Made by a program: the position numbers and the translations under genes. The notes beneath the pieces are model-generated. The model was given only the letters and a program-made list of their open reading frames with translations. It made no database searches and had not been told where the DNA came from. Below are positions 14,901 to 22,400 of a DNA stretch of 27,314 nt, piece after piece; position 1 is the stretch's first letter; each line of letters starts with the position of its first letter. The stretch comes from Thermacetogenium sp. UBA4966 (lineage in GTDB: Bacteria; Bacillota; DSM-12270; Thermacetogeniales; Thermacetogeniaceae). The stretch covers positions 1 to 27,314 of the forward strand of contig DHAA01000042.1 in NCBI GenBank assembly GCA_002397275.1, in the 5' to 3' direction.

Positions 14901-17900
14901 ACCGCGCAGGTGGTAACGGCGCTCACCGCTCTGGGAATTAACCCAGCGTCGGAGGAATGGGCAGTCACAGGCGACAAAACGCCGATGACGGCGCTTGTGA
15001 CCTTCTATAACGAAACCTACGGTTATTTCGGTGAGACCACAACGGCACAAAATCAGATGTCCACCGAACAGGCGGCCTACGCCCTTGTTGCTTATGACCG
15101 CTATCTGTATGACCAGAATTCCCTTTATGCTATGTCCGATGCCTTTAGGGCATCCTCGGATAACCGTGTGACCTCCGTAACCGTAGCCGCGATTCCGGCA
15201 ACAGCTTCCGGCGACACCTTCACAGTGGAACTGCCTTTCGGCGCCGACCCGGCGGCGCTACTCCCCGCTGATGTGGCCATCAGCCTCAGAAGTAAAAAGG
15301 CTAATGTAACCGCAGGACCGGCCACCGCAGACAGCGGCGCCACCTGGACCTTCACGGTCACCGCGGAGGACGGCACGACCGCGGACTACACCATCCAGAT
15401 GACGGTGGCACCGAACCCTGCCGCGGAGAACATCGCTGCCGTGGCCGCGGCCAAGACCGCCATTGAAGGAATAAACAAAACATTGCTTATGGAGACGGCC
15501 AACGACAGCGAAGGCATCAAGAACTGGATTGAGGCGGAAATCGCCAAGCTCGACCTGAACGGAGTTAACACAGCAGTCACCGTGAACACCGTCACCCCCG
15601 CCCTCACTGGAACAGCAGCGGATAAAGACGGCACTGCCGGCAGCTTCACTTGCACCGTCAATCTCAGCAAAGGCGAGGGCGTAACCCATGCCGCGGACAG
15701 TGCGGAGATCACCGGCGCCATCGCCCCCACACACTATATCTCCACCGACGCAGGCATCAACTCAGTCAGCGTCAGCGGCAAGGCCGGACACATCAGCGGC
15801 AATACGATCGGCGTTACCCTGGACTACGCCGAGGGCGCCACGCTCCCCACCGACCCTGCAGAGGTGAACATCACCACCAAAGACCCGGACGCTACAGTCA
15901 GGGCCTTGGCGACAGCAGACAACGGCGCCACCTGGACCTTCACCGTCACCGCACAGGACGGCGCCACGACAGAAAACTACACGATCAACGTTCAAATCGC
16001 CGCAGACCCCGGAGAGGGCGCCAAAGCAGATCTAGCTGCCATGAAGACCGCCATTGAAAACAAAACATACGCCGTCCCCATGACAACGGCAAACAGCGCA
16101 GAAGAGATAAAAACATGGTTGGAGAGCGAGATCGCCAAACTGAACACAAGCAACGTGAGCATAACGGTTGCGCTCGAGGGGGTTACCCCCGCTGCCGCCG
16201 GAACCGCGGACAATATCAACGGCACAAACGGCAGCTTCACCTTCACAGTGAGCCTCAGCAAGAGCTACGATAACAACGGCCAAACAGCATACGCCACCGC
16301 GACCGCTGTGGCAAGCGGTACAGTGACCGCTACCACATACGTCAAATCCGGCAACAAAAACGTCGGCAGCATCACCGTTAAAGACGTGACCGCCGCAGCT
16401 GTCACCACCTACGCCTATACAGTCACCATCCCCTATCAGGACACGGCGCCCGTTGCCGGAGACTTCAACGTCACATTAGAAGACAGCAAAACGCGGCACA
16501 GCGCCCCGGGAACAGCCGACGGCTCAACCTGGAGCTTCACAGTTACCGCGGAGGACGGCACAACGGCAAACTACACCATCCAGGTGACGATCGCCCCCAA
16601 CCCCGCGGCAGAGAACATCGCCGCCGTGGCCGCGGCCAAGCAAGCCGTTGAAGAAATGACCAATACAGTGCCCATGGCCACAGCCAACACAGCAGCAGAG
16701 ATCAAAGCCTGGCTGGAAACCGAGATCGGCAAACTGAGCCTTAACGGAGTAACAGCTGAAGTAAGCATCGACAGCCTCACCCCGGCGACAGCCGGCACAG
16801 CGGCGGATAAAGACGGCACAGACGGCGGCTTCACCTATACCGTCGATCTCAGCAAAGGCCAGGACGAAACCTACGCCTCCGGCAGTGTGCAGGTCAGCGG
16901 AGTGATCACCGCCGCTCCCTACAAAGAAGAGATCACCGTCAGCTTCCGGCTGATCGGCGCCACCATTTCCGACGGAGAGATCGACCTGGAAAATGGGGAT
17001 TACAAAGGGAGCGAATATGTAACCTGGATCAAGACCACCACCTACACCCTGCGAGAGGGCGATAAAGTCTACGACCTGTTCACCAAAGCCCTCGACGAGG
17101 CCGGGCTGCAGAGCGTCGGCGCGGACGGCAATTACGTCAAAACGATCTACGCCCCCTCCCTGCTGGACGGCTGCCCCCTGACCGAAAAAGTGAACGGAGA
17201 CTTCTCCGGCTGGATGTACACGGTCAACGGCAGCCACCCCAACGTGGGGCTGCAATACTATGAACTTCAAAACGGAGACCAAGTCGTCTGGCACTACGTC
17301 AACGACTTTCGCTACGAGGTGCACGACTGGTTCAGCGGCTCACTGGGTGACAGCTCCACCTGGAGCAAGTGGCTGCAAGCCGCGGACATAAACCCCGGCG
17401 AAGAAGAGCCCGAACCGGACAAACCGGTTCTCACCCCCGAAGTAAATGCCACAGACGGCACGGCCGCGGTAGAACTGACGGAAGCCGATATGGAGGGCGC
17501 CATAGAGGCGGTTAAGCAAGACGGCGGCGACATCACCGTCAGGCCCCAGATCAGCGGCGAAGCCGATAAAGTGACGGTGGAACTGCCCAAAACATCCCTC
17601 TCATCTATGGCAACCGACACTGAGGCTGGACTGAGAGTGGAAACCAATGTGGGCAATGTGACGATTCCCCATGAGGTCCTCGCCTCCATCGCGGAGCAGG
17701 CAGAGGGGGATACCGTCACAGTCGGCCTGGAGAGCGTGGACAAAGAAAAGACACTGACCGACGAACAAAAGAAAGCCGTCGGCGACAAACCCGTCTTTGA
17801 CATTACTATCAACAGCGGAGACAAACAGATCAGCGACTTCAGCGGAGGCCAGATCACCATCTCCCTCCCCTATACCTTAAAAGAGGGCGAGACAGCGGAC

Positions 17901-18617
17901 GAGGTCAATGTCTGGTACCTGAACAACGCCGGCGAGCTGGAGGAGATCACCTGCACCTATGATGCAGAGACCGGCCTGGCCACCTTTACGACCGACCACC
18001 TTTCCTATTACATAGTAGGCATAGACAAAGCCGAAAATGAAGACGCCGCAGCGGCGAAGAAGGTGGACGACCTGATCGCCAAGATCAGCGATCCCGTTAC
18101 CCTCTCGGACAAAGAAGCGATCGAGAAAGCCAGAGCGGCCTACAACGCCCTGACAGAGGGCCGGAAGAAGCTGGTGACCAAGCACGATCAGCTGCAAGCT
18201 GCGGAGGCGGCTTATGCCGCCCTTATAGCGGAGCAAGAGAACACAGAAGCAGCGAGAAACGTGGACGACCTGATCGCTAAGATCAGCGACCCCGTCACCC
18301 TCTCCGAAAAGACGGCGATCGAAGAAGCCAGAGCAGCCTACAACGCCCTTACAGAGGAGCAGAAGAACCTGGTAACAAAACTCGAACAACTGAAGGCCGC
18401 GGAGGCGAAACTGGCCGAACTGCAGGGCGCGAACAAGCCGGCCTACTCGCCGGAAGATGAGCAGGGCAAGCCTTCGGCTGACGGTAAACAGACAGGGACA
18501 GGCTCGGCAACAGGAGATTACAGCTATGCACTGAACATAGCATTGTTCCTGCTGCTCGCCTTATGCGCCTGCGGCTATCTCTACCGCAGGAGAGGAAAAG
18601 AGGAAAGCAACTTGTAG
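11955..18617 (+). CDS. Large surface protein with alpha/alpha-toroid and DUF4430 (transcobalamin-like) domains
   Basis: 2220 residues from GTG 11955 (GGGAGG eight bases upstream); ATG 12006 is an alternative without such a site. Residues 24-44 are the core of a signal peptide ending in TTALAS. Next come beta-rich domains (about 46-260, including an InlB B-repeat-like part) and an unfamiliar region to about 715. A helical repeat lies at 716-773. An alpha/alpha-toroid domain of prenyltransferase/transcobalamin-alpha type (about 777-1059) follows, with GGWDYSG near 918, DVDMTAMAIQAL and STEQAAYAL. Three Ig-like plus helical tandem repeats span 1069-1654. A DUF4430 domain (about 1654-1800) holds GWMYTVNGSHPNVG and a final GDQVVWHYV. 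A conserved surface domain (1826-2019), two FIVAR-like helical repeats (2033-2159) and a C-terminal helix with an RRRGKEE tail complete it. SATGD before the helix resembles a sortase signal. Expression should fall when cobalamin is plentiful. Cobamide capture is inferred. Confidence 0.85.
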   Translation: MFRSPGGSIRITPSFIIMHKNKKITAILLTLIMLLSLLPTTALASGYKLSVETAGSKSFAEYGMQVSANSIDIPTEKQTIYIDLSFADGTKVTAEKLAEVFDRIEVNGVKSFEIIALTSNQSVPVAGATISISIRNGALRVNLGRNSVLNVNDNITVTFYPNESGGEEYNATISSDIENGTATQIKKTNDTYILTGTPDDGYMLDYWEYSTDRGNSWCDEADRIVNDVENSAATTTVTLTEDRVYRAVFKPAQFILLDDEIGIRQYHWLKPPANNPFQEYGYFIICDPIAKSELVREGLDVELNLRFGVPSILKCYSTTVELYKNNDTVQPFWTRSWKQAEGYHPLDNGRIQVRMLVENIPFMESITVKVTIKDSNGENETTSIKHYQFPQGAGIEQDMAGAARFDALDDLASYYENSFAEKIFEEENTQTSHSVTEPVADSDGSYTTYDSFSAVRYLLRYAYEDAYAEIKDVAVTAEDVTAAYDDVIALFSQYVDLNAQIKAGNGDYYKNIDGVIKVLYYVNVEPDMPPTYAYVPAGAVVRDAMEAAFESNNPRGWIIEGGQFVTAFGPDDGDGRVVAGGTSSQIVYCQNHAYALGVGSQTMTDRDILVFGVTIDRDKYPTLNNIPNKDDLIWAMGVLAEKCDLPGLESNEAYAHAKAIARLWSVNTLGTDGASGYPTNLAAAQQVVDDALAALKAAYPEVDFTRYNYPEAVLNVMNLIRAIGTVTLDSETAIREARAAYAALENDAQRDAVNNYAVLVSAEETLAALKAAAENPTEYSEALKGVLNYLEANVTSPAVGSEAGEWAVLSLARGDRVDKNSDWAKKYLANLDAALTAGNVITSATEYERVTLALTSLGLDASAYGTNNTDLTAAFSSYKDSMGVNAKVFALLALNSKPYNGDASAYVDGILAEELESGGWDYSGIAADVDMTAMAIQALAPYYNSREDVKTAVNKALAILKIKQDEETGGFIGMNGALSTCSTAQVVTALTALGINPASEEWAVTGDKTPMTALVTFYNETYGYFGETTTAQNQMSTEQAAYALVAYDRYLYDQNSLYAMSDAFRASSDNRVTSVTVAAIPATASGDTFTVELPFGADPAALLPADVAISLRSKKANVTAGPATADSGATWTFTVTAEDGTTADYTIQMTVAPNPAAENIAAVAAAKTAIEGINKTLLMETANDSEGIKNWIEAEIAKLDLNGVNTAVTVNTVTPALTGTAADKDGTAGSFTCTVNLSKGEGVTHAADSAEITGAIAPTHYISTDAGINSVSVSGKAGHISGNTIGVTLDYAEGATLPTDPAEVNITTKDPDATVRALATADNGATWTFTVTAQDGATTENYTINVQIAADPGEGAKADLAAMKTAIENKTYAVPMTTANSAEEIKTWLESEIAKLNTSNVSITVALEGVTPAAAGTADNINGTNGSFTFTVSLSKSYDNNGQTAYATATAVASGTVTATTYVKSGNKNVGSITVKDVTAAAVTTYAYTVTIPYQDTAPVAGDFNVTLEDSKTRHSAPGTADGSTWSFTVTAEDGTTANYTIQVTIAPNPAAENIAAVAAAKQAVEEMTNTVPMATANTAAEIKAWLETEIGKLSLNGVTAEVSIDSLTPATAGTAADKDGTDGGFTYTVDLSKGQDETYASGSVQVSGVITAAPYKEEITVSFRLIGATISDGEIDLENGDYKGSEYVTWIKTTTYTLREGDKVYDLFTKALDEAGLQSVGADGNYVKTIYAPSLLDGCPLTEKVNGDFSGWMYTVNGSHPNVGLQYYELQNGDQVVWHYVNDFRYEVHDWFSGSLGDSSTWSKWLQAADINPGEEEPEPDKPVLTPEVNATDGTAAVELTEADMEGAIEAVKQDGGDITVRPQISGEADKVTVELPKTSLSSMATDTEAGLRVETNVGNVTIPHEVLASIAEQAEGDTVTVGLESVDKEKTLTDEQKKAVGDKPVFDITINSGDKQISDFSGGQITISLPYTLKEGETADEVNVWYLNNAGELEEITCTYDAETGLATFTTDHLSYYIVGIDKAENEDAAAAKKVDDLIAKISDPVTLSDKEAIEKARAAYNALTEGRKKLVTKHDQLQAAEAAYAALIAEQENTEAARNVDDLIAKISDPVTLSEKTAIEEARAAYNALTEEQKNLVTKLEQLKAAEAKLAELQGANKPAYSPEDEQGKPSADGKQTGTGSATGDYSYALNIALFLLLALCACGYLYRRRGKEESNL
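15160..16915 (+). repeat. Three tandem repeats inside the 2220-residue gene
   Basis: Each unit of about 580 bases encodes an Ig-like beta domain ending in TVTAEDGTTADYTI or a close variant, then a helix-beta segment with a motif like TPA.AGTAADKDGT.G.FT. Units start near 15160, 15740 and 16330. Units 1 and 3 are nearly identical at DNA level around 15352-15455 and 16534-16640, a sign of recent duplication. Confidence 0.75.
17431..18181 (+). repeat. Paralogous C-terminal block, copy in gene 2 (matches 26111-26861)
   Basis: About 750 bases aligned without gaps to 26111-26861 and mostly identical by eye (for example GAAGCCGATATGGAGGGCGC in both). It encodes the surface domain beginning LTPEVNATDGTAA and ending TDHLSYYIVG, plus the first helical repeat KVDDLIAKISDPVTL. 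Confidence 0.85.
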
Positions 18618-18648
18618 GAATTTAACAGCAATCGACTATATTAAACAA

Positions 18649-18682
18649 GCGTCTTCCTTCAATAGGGAGGCGCCTTTTTTTA
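18649..18682 (+). terminator. Terminator of the 2220-residue protein gene
   Basis: GCGTCTTCC (18649-18657) pairs with GGGAGGCGC (18665-18673) using two G-T pairs, followed by CTTTTTTTT. Confidence 0.8.
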
Positions 18683-18870
18683 ATTTGCTGTTTTTCCGCT
18701 TGAACCCAACCCCGGCTCATTATATACTAAAAATAGGAATTCATGCGCATGCCGGCGCGGATGGAGCTCCTAGGCGGTTTTTTCGAAAATTATCTAAAGC
18801 TAACGGCGAAGAAGAAGCGGAGTTACAGCTGGAAATAAGTAAAGTGGATAGAAAGGAGGCCGAGGCGATC

Positions 18871-19077
18871 ATGCAGATAACCACCAGTTGGCATGAGAAG
18901 GGTCGAGAGGAAGGCAAAATTGAAGGCAAAATAGAGGGTAAGATTGAGGGTAAGATAGAGGGTAAGATTGAAACCGCTAAGGCGGCTCTGGAAAAAGGAC
19001 TACCGCTAGACCTTATTGCCGAAATTACCGGTCTCACTCCTGAAGCCGTTCTGAAGCTGAAAAATGAACAGAACTAA
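18871..19077 (+). CDS. Possible short intragenic product of the Rpn remnant (RpnS-like)
   Basis: ATG 18871 has AGGAGG (18854-18859) eleven bases upstream and would give 68 residues: MQITTSWHEKGREEG, five GKIE repeats, and a small helix-turn-helix-like end (ETAKAALEKGLPLDLIAEITG). In Escherichia coli, Rpn genes are known to encode a small C-terminal protein from an internal start that counteracts the nuclease. Whether this one is made is not shown, and the spacing is slightly long. Confidence 0.35.
   Translation: MQITTSWHEKGREEGKIEGKIEGKIEGKIEGKIETAKAALEKGLPLDLIAEITGLTPEAVLKLKNEQN
18913..18972 (+). repeat. Five tandem 12-bp units encoding GKIE
   Basis: Units are variants of GGTAAGATTGAG, with third-position differences (GGC/GGT, AAA/AAG, ATT/ATA, GAA/GAG). 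They lie in frame in the Rpn remnant; such linkers are common in this family and prone to copy-number change. Confidence 0.85.
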
Positions 19078-19227
19078 TTGGCAGGAATAGGTGCAAACTG
19101 CCGATTCTATTTTTGCATAAAAACTCGTAGAAAATATTGAGGGTCAGAAGAGAAATGTGGTAAACTATGCTATATAGCAATGGAAATTAAATATCACCGA
19201 ATTCGAGATGGGCTGACCGAAGGACGG

Positions 19228-19262
19228 AAGCGCTTCCCTTTATTAGGGTTGCGCTTTTTTTT
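19228..19262 (+). terminator. Intrinsic terminator just upstream of the truncated riboswitch
   Basis: AAGCGC plus CCCT (19228-19239) pair with AGGG plus GCGCTT (19244-19256) across a small internal loop, followed by a run of T. A possible promoter, TTGAGG (19138) with TAAACT (19162), precedes it. The 19080-19227 stretch holds no gene that I can see. Confidence 0.7.
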
Positions 19263-19266
19263 AAGC

Positions 19267-19336
19267 AAAACTGAATACATCTTTTTGCGACCCCGCGGCA
19301 CACAAACAGGTCCGCAGGGGTGAACAAGGGAACCGG
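19267..19336 (+). promoter_or_regulatory. Truncated cobalamin riboswitch, copy 3 (5' part only)
   Basis: The first 70 bases match copies 1 and 2 closely: AAACTGAATACATCTTTTTG, the paired CCCGCGG/CCGCAGGGG arms and AACAAGGGAACCGG. Similarity then stops abruptly at 19336. The GGTG.GAATCC arm, the CGCTGTAAGC element, the B12 box, the terminator and the conserved leader are all absent. It cannot be a working aptamer of the known class. What follows to 19405 is unique sequence. Confidence 0.8.
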
Positions 19337-19419
19337 AGGAAGGATGTGAGATACCGTAGTTTTAGCCGCCTTAAGACTCAGGTTTGATGCCAAAATATAA
19401 GTAATAGGAGATGAGAAAT

Positions 19420-22400
19420 TTGAAAAGAAAACTGATAAGAAAGCCGCTGGCATTGTTGTTGGCACTGATTATGCTGTTCAGCCTGCTGCCGACCGCAGCC
19501 CTGGCCGAGGGCTCTGAACAGGAACTGCCGCTGAAACTGACACTGAAAGTAAACACCGGCGATGCCGAGGCAGATTTTTCAGCAAGCGGAATGAATGCCT
19601 CTGACGATGGATATGTTAGAGAATGGGCTGTAGGGGCATCGGTATCTCAGACCATCTATATCACAGACTATGATATTACACATTACAGCTTTAAGGGCTG
19701 GAGTATTAACGGAGCAGATCCTCTGCTGACAGGAGGCAGCGACCTGTTCACCCCTTACGGGATAATCCCGAACGCCGACAGCACTACGGGAATTATCGAC
19801 ACCACAACGGCGAGCAGACCTTATACCGGGGGAACTCTAAGAATCAACAACAGTACCGTTGCGGCTAGCAAACAGGATATTACTATTTTAGCAGTGTTTG
19901 AAAGGCGAGCAGCAGACCCTGAGCTTTTTAAGCTGGAAAAAGACTCTGTCACCATAGGCAAGGGGGGGACCGCAGACATTAAGGTCGATCTTCATCCCGA
20001 TCTATCCGCGGGCGCCTCTCTTTCCGCTGGTATTGCCAACCAGGGCGTTGCCAGCGGCAGCATCGTCCAAAATGATGACGGCAGCAAGTATATGCGCATC
20101 AAGGGAGTCGCCGCTGGATCGACCGAAGCGAGGGCAAAGCTGGGTTCCAAGTACAGCTCCGCCCCTGTTGCGGTGAATGTCCTCGACCCGTCCTTTGGCG
20201 GTATTTCGGAGCTTTTCATGAGCTCCAGCGATACAAAAGACCTGACCCTATCCGTCCTCTATCCGTCGTCTTATACGGAAATGCCGGAGGCGGCTTGGGA
20301 ATCCTCTGAGCCGGGCGTAGTTGCCATAGAGACAGCTCCCGCGGTTCCCGGCTCCGCGTCGTTTACGCAGAAGGCAACCCTGACGGCAAAAGGCGTCGGT
20401 ACAGCCACCGTAACGGCAACCGTGCAGGGTGTCAGCGTGAGCTGCAGCGTAATGGTTACGGATATCACGGGTATAACTCTGCCGGAAACAATGAGCGCAA
20501 GCAAAGGTTCGGGCACACTGGACCTGACAGCTGTCATTGCCGGGAGCGGAGACGCGCCGGTTGCCTGGTCGTCCGACAACGTCGCGGTGGCAAGCGTATC
20601 GGAGACGACGGGAGAGACCAATACGCTGAAGTTAAATCATGGGGGAACGGCCGTTATAACCGCTACGGTGGCAACATCCGACGGGCCTGTGGCAGCCGAA
20701 TGCAAAGTAAGCGTTACCGGCGATACCCCGCAGACCGATATTCCCTTCGTCTTTTCCTACAACCATTATTCATACTACGACGGCTGGAGCATAGCCGTGC
20801 CGAGAGAGGATTATACGGCAGACGCCGGGTTTGCCATAAGCAAGGGGCATAACAGCAACTATCTCGGCGTCTACAGCGGCAGTGCAACCGTTTACGACGC
20901 GGTGATGACGGTGGCCGAAGCGCGCCTCAGTAATAATGCTACGGCAATCGAGGCCGACGGAACACTCAAGGGACTTTACCAAATCAGTTATTTTGATCCC
21001 AACTATACGGTGGGCGTTGTGCTCAACGGCGTGCTTGTCAACCGCGACAGGCTCGATCGCATTCTTCTGGAGCCGAAGGACGAAATCACGGTCTTCATGC
21101 TGCGGACAAAAACACAGTACCAAAAGCTTACGCTTGAATATGAAAGCGCCTGGTTTGAAAACCAGGCTGGAGAACGCATGCCGACGACCGTTACGGTCAG
21201 CAAGGGAGATACCATATCCTTAAAGCTGCACGCGGTGGCTCTCGGCGGAGCGGTGCAAAACCTTGCCGGGATGCCGCAGGAGGGTATTCAGCTGGGGATA
21301 TTCGACCTGAGCACTAAAAAATTTACCCCGCTCAGCGGAGACGGCTCTGTTGTGACAGGAACGGACGGCGCCGTGTCCTATGTTTGCTCACAGGCGGGGA
21401 GTTTTACCCTAGCCGCCATCAAAAGAGAAAATATAGATTCATCTGACTACAGCCTCTATGTTCCGCCGGCAATGCTCACAGTCATAGTAGAGGATAATTC
21501 TTCCGCTGATTTTATAAGCCTGAACGGTGTTAACGGTAGTAGCGACGATGCCGCCAAGCGGCTGTTTACCAATGTTGATGGTTCAAGAGTCTATACCGCT
21601 CAGGGACAGGACGGGATCAGCGGCGGCGTGGCGCCGGGAGCAAAGGTAAAAATCGACGGCGCGGCGGTGGATGTGGACAAATACGGCAATTTTAAGCACA
21701 AGTACGAATGCGCCGATAACTATACAAGGGCGTTTTACCAGCTCCATCGTCTCCAGGTCACATCGCCCGACGGAAGCACGAGCAAAGACTATACCCTTCT
21801 GATCCAGCCCGGCAATAACATCTTTACGAACCTGGAGCTCCCCTTTGATTATTTGCTTAACTCGAAGGGTGAAACCCTGCCCCGCGGCTTCGACTACAGC
21901 AGCTACCTGAGCGGGGATACCGTTTATGACGGAGAAACTGAATTCGCCTTCAAGCAAATAGTGTCAAGTCCGGTTATTAACACGGTCGCGGTTGTGGACA
22001 GCCTGGATAAAGCATATGTCAAAGGCACAAGACAGGAAAACACTCCGCTTCTGACCGAGGTGCGCACGAGAAAGCTCAACAGCGACGGAAGCCTCGGCGA
22101 CTATATAACGGGAAGCGTCGAAGGGGACTACCGCACATACACAACCGGACTGCTGGAATTTGATCCAGGCGTCAATCTCTTCCTGACGGAGAGTAAAATC
22201 AGCGGTTACGACGGGTGGCTTCAATACGGAGTCAGAGTTGTCTACCGCATGCAGAACGAAGTGGCCAAGGACATTGCCATGTCTCCGGCGGATGTTTCCG
22301 TAACCGACGCCTTCGGTACCGTGTTCACTCCGCAGGATACGGGAAGAACGAGTCCGGTCAACGGAGTCGACTGCCCTATTTGGAGCGTCACTGTTCCCGC

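Larger units (their letters stand above)
18772..19077 (+). pseudogene. C-terminal remnant of an Rpn-family (PD-(D/E)XK) recombination-promoting nuclease
   Basis: About 100 codons match the end of Rpn/transposase-associated nucleases: EEAELQLEISKVDRKEAEAIMQI, then TTSWHEKGREEGKIEGK, and at the end AALEKGLPLDLIAEITGLTPEAVLKLK. The catalytic N-terminal two thirds are missing. The frame continues upstream to 18685, but that part (MLFFRLNPTPAHY...) does not resemble the family and has no ribosome binding site, so the break lies near 18770-18800. It stands between two surface-protein genes and may mark an insertion or rearrangement point. A short product could still be made from ATG 18871 (see the next entry). 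Confidence 0.75.

Noticed and set aside
18913..18972. Short regular repeats as a possible CRISPR array
   Set aside because: The units are 12 bp, contiguous, in frame and coding; there are no spacers.
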